A stretch of DNA of 8,330 nt from JBDIBB01 sp039812685 (lineage in GTDB: Bacteria > Acidobacteriota > Vicinamibacteria > Vicinamibacterales > JAFNAJ01): contig JBDIBB010000160.1 of the NCBI GenBank assembly GCA_039812685.1, positions 1 through 8,330 on the forward strand. The letters are read 5' to 3'. A program made the translations under genes and the position numbers. The notes beneath the pieces are model-generated. The model searched no databases, had not been told where the DNA came from, and was given only the letters and a program-made list of their open reading frames with translations. Below are positions 6,903 through 8,330 of the stretch, piece after piece; position 1 is the stretch's first letter; every line of letters starts with the position of its first letter.

Positions 6903-7547
6903 ATGGCGTCACGTTCGTACAGGTGGATCGCGCTCGTCGTGCTGCTGGCCGGGACCGCCGCGGCACAGACCACGACCGCCACCTTGCAGGGCCTGGTCCG
7001 CGACACCAGCGGCGCGGTGCTGCCGGGTGTCACCGTCACGGTACGCAGCCCGGAGACGGGCTTCACGCGCACGGTCACGACCGACGGCAAGGGTGAGTAC
7101 TACGTCACCTTCATCCCGGTGGGCCGCTACGACGTGAGCGTCGACCTCGCGGGCTTCCAGACGCAGGTCCGCGAGGGCCTCCGCTTCGAGCTGGGTCAGG
7201 AGGCGACGCTCGACTTCGCGATGCCCGTCGCCGCCGTGGCCGAGGCTGTCACGGTGACCGGCGAGACGGGCCTGGTCGCCACGACCAAGAGCACGGTCGA
7301 CAACGTGATCAAGCGCGACCAGCTCGACCTGCTGCCGGTCGCCGGCCGCAACGCCGCCAACCTGGCGATGCTCGCGCCGGGTGTGGTCCCTCGGGGGAGC
7401 ACCGAGGAGCCGGTCACCTCGGAGGGCCAGCCGCGCGGCAGCACGGAGGCGCTGCTCGACGGCGTCAGCAACAAGCTGGTGCTGATCAACTCGATCCGGT
7501 CCAAATCGACTACCAGACGACCGATTACGCCTACGTCGGCACCCTGA
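6903..7547 (+). pseudogene. N-terminal part of an Oar-like TonB-dependent receptor, ended by a frameshift
   Basis: The open frame encodes 214 residues. Residues 1-21 are a signal peptide ending in AAA before Q22. Residues about 26-107 form a carboxypeptidase-regulatory-like beta-sandwich (QGLVRDTSGAVLPGVTVTV, then YYVTFIPVGRYDVSVDLAGF), as found at the front of Oar-type receptors. From VAEAVTVTGE (112-121) onward the sequence is the start of the TonB plug domain, up to LLDGVSN (184-190) and INSIRS near residue 200. The last 14 residues (KSTTRRPITPTSAP) do not look like plug sequence, and the frame stops at TGA 7545-7547. Barrel sequence resumes in another frame at about 7502, so this is the front of a broken gene rather than a complete small protein. 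The start is fixed by GGGAGGAGG at 6889-6897 and the signal peptide. An intact protein would sit in the outer membrane and import or bind a substrate I cannot name. Confidence 0.85.
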
Positions 7548-8330
7548 CGAGCATCCTGAGCGACCGCGCGCTCAACGAGTTCCGCTTCCAGTACTCCGAC
7601 GCGGGCATCGACATCCAGGTGGACGATCCCGAGGGCTTCACCATCAACCGTCCGGGCTCGAACATCGGCAAGCCGGCCAACCAGCCGCAGGCCATCCCGG
7701 AGGTGCGGTACCAGTTCGTCGACAACTTCTCCTACGAACTCGGCGCGCACCGCCTGAAGTTCGGCACCGACATCAGCCACATCACGAGCGACGGCTACCT
7801 CTACCAGAACAACCCCGGCGTCTTCACGTTCACGACCGACCGGCCGTTCGATCCCGCCGATCTGTCCACGTACCCGGTATCGTTCCTCAAGAACGAAGGC
7901 GACGTCACCTTCAAGTTCACCAACACGAACGTCTCGCTCTTCGCGCAGGACGCGTGGCGCGTGCACCAGACGCTGACGCTCAACGTGGGCGTGCGCTACG
8001 ACATGTACCGGATCACGGGCGCCGACATGGACGCCTTCAACCTGGCGCCGCGGCTGGGCGTGGCCTGGGATCCGTTCGGCACCGGCAAGACGACGGTCCG
8101 TGGCGGCTTCGGCGTCTTCTACAACTCGATCATGTTCAACGTGCCGATCTTCACGGCGTTCTTCGCTAACCAGCGCAGCATCCTGATCAACAACCCCGGG
8201 TTCCCGGATCCCTACAGCCGGCCCGGCACGCCCGGAACGGTGCCCATCAGCACGTATCGTGCCGAGGGCGACGACCAGGCGGTGCCGCGCACCTACAGCG
8301 TGACCATCGGCATGCAGCGCGAGCTGGCGC
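7502..8330 (+). pseudogene. Beta-barrel part of the same TonB-dependent receptor, out of frame and cut by the window edge
   Basis: Starting with the codon CAA at 7502, a frame different from that of the N-terminal part reads QIDYQTTDYAYVGTLTSIL and stays open to the window end (276 codons). It has clear outer-membrane barrel character: alternating aromatic strands, FAQDAWRVHQTLTLNVGVRY (about 7939-7998), then LAPRLGVAWDPFGTGKTTVR and GGFGVFYN. These are hallmarks of Oar-like receptors after the plug. No start codon with a ribosome binding site or secretion signal precedes it, so it cannot be an independent exported protein. Joined to the front piece, it appears to lack the later plug and first barrel strands. 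The remaining barrel should continue beyond 8330. A sequencing or assembly error is a live alternative to a true pseudogene. Confidence 0.83.

Overview
The window is very GC-rich (I estimate about 70% by eye) bacterial chromosome. A Gram-negative host is indicated by a secreted family S46 dipeptidyl-peptidase and an outer-membrane TonB-dependent receptor of the Oar type, with an N-terminal carboxypeptidase-regulatory-like domain. Receptors of that type are greatly expanded in Acidobacteriota, and together with the base composition this suggests an acidobacterium of the Vicinamibacteria kind. That placement is inference; there is no rRNA or other phylogenetic marker here.

Layout. (1) Positions 1-205: the 5' end of a tRNA gene on the minus strand, cut by the window edge, with a very good sigma-70-like promoter, then a perfect inverted repeat, then a weak promoter candidate facing right. 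(2) 206-2752 (+): an alpha-glucan phosphorylase (GT35, DUF3417-containing type). (3) 2874-5099 (+): a signal-peptide-bearing S46 serine dipeptidyl-peptidase with a complete catalytic triad. (4) 5100-5444: a gene-free gap with one weak promoter candidate. (5) 5445-6506 (+): a radical SAM protein with a CxxxCxxC cluster motif and a second cysteine-rich region, function unknown. (6) 6507-6902: a gene-free gap with a possible terminator hairpin and a strong hairpin abutting a ribosome binding site. (7) 6903-8330 (+): a TonB-dependent receptor broken by a frameshift near 7500, with what looks like an internal deletion of the rest of the plug domain and the first barrel strands. It runs off the right edge.

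The four protein genes share a strand, but gaps of about 120, 345 and 396 bp and unrelated functions argue against one operon. The phosphorylase is cytoplasmic glycogen or maltodextrin breakdown. The peptidase and the receptor act in the periplasm and outer membrane and fit a peptide- and polymer-scavenging lifestyle. I see no CRISPR array, insertion sequence, phage gene or defence cassette, and no convincing new multi-gene system. The points most worth checking are the broken receptor, the uncharacterised radical SAM protein and the regulatory structures at the left edge and at the receptor start.
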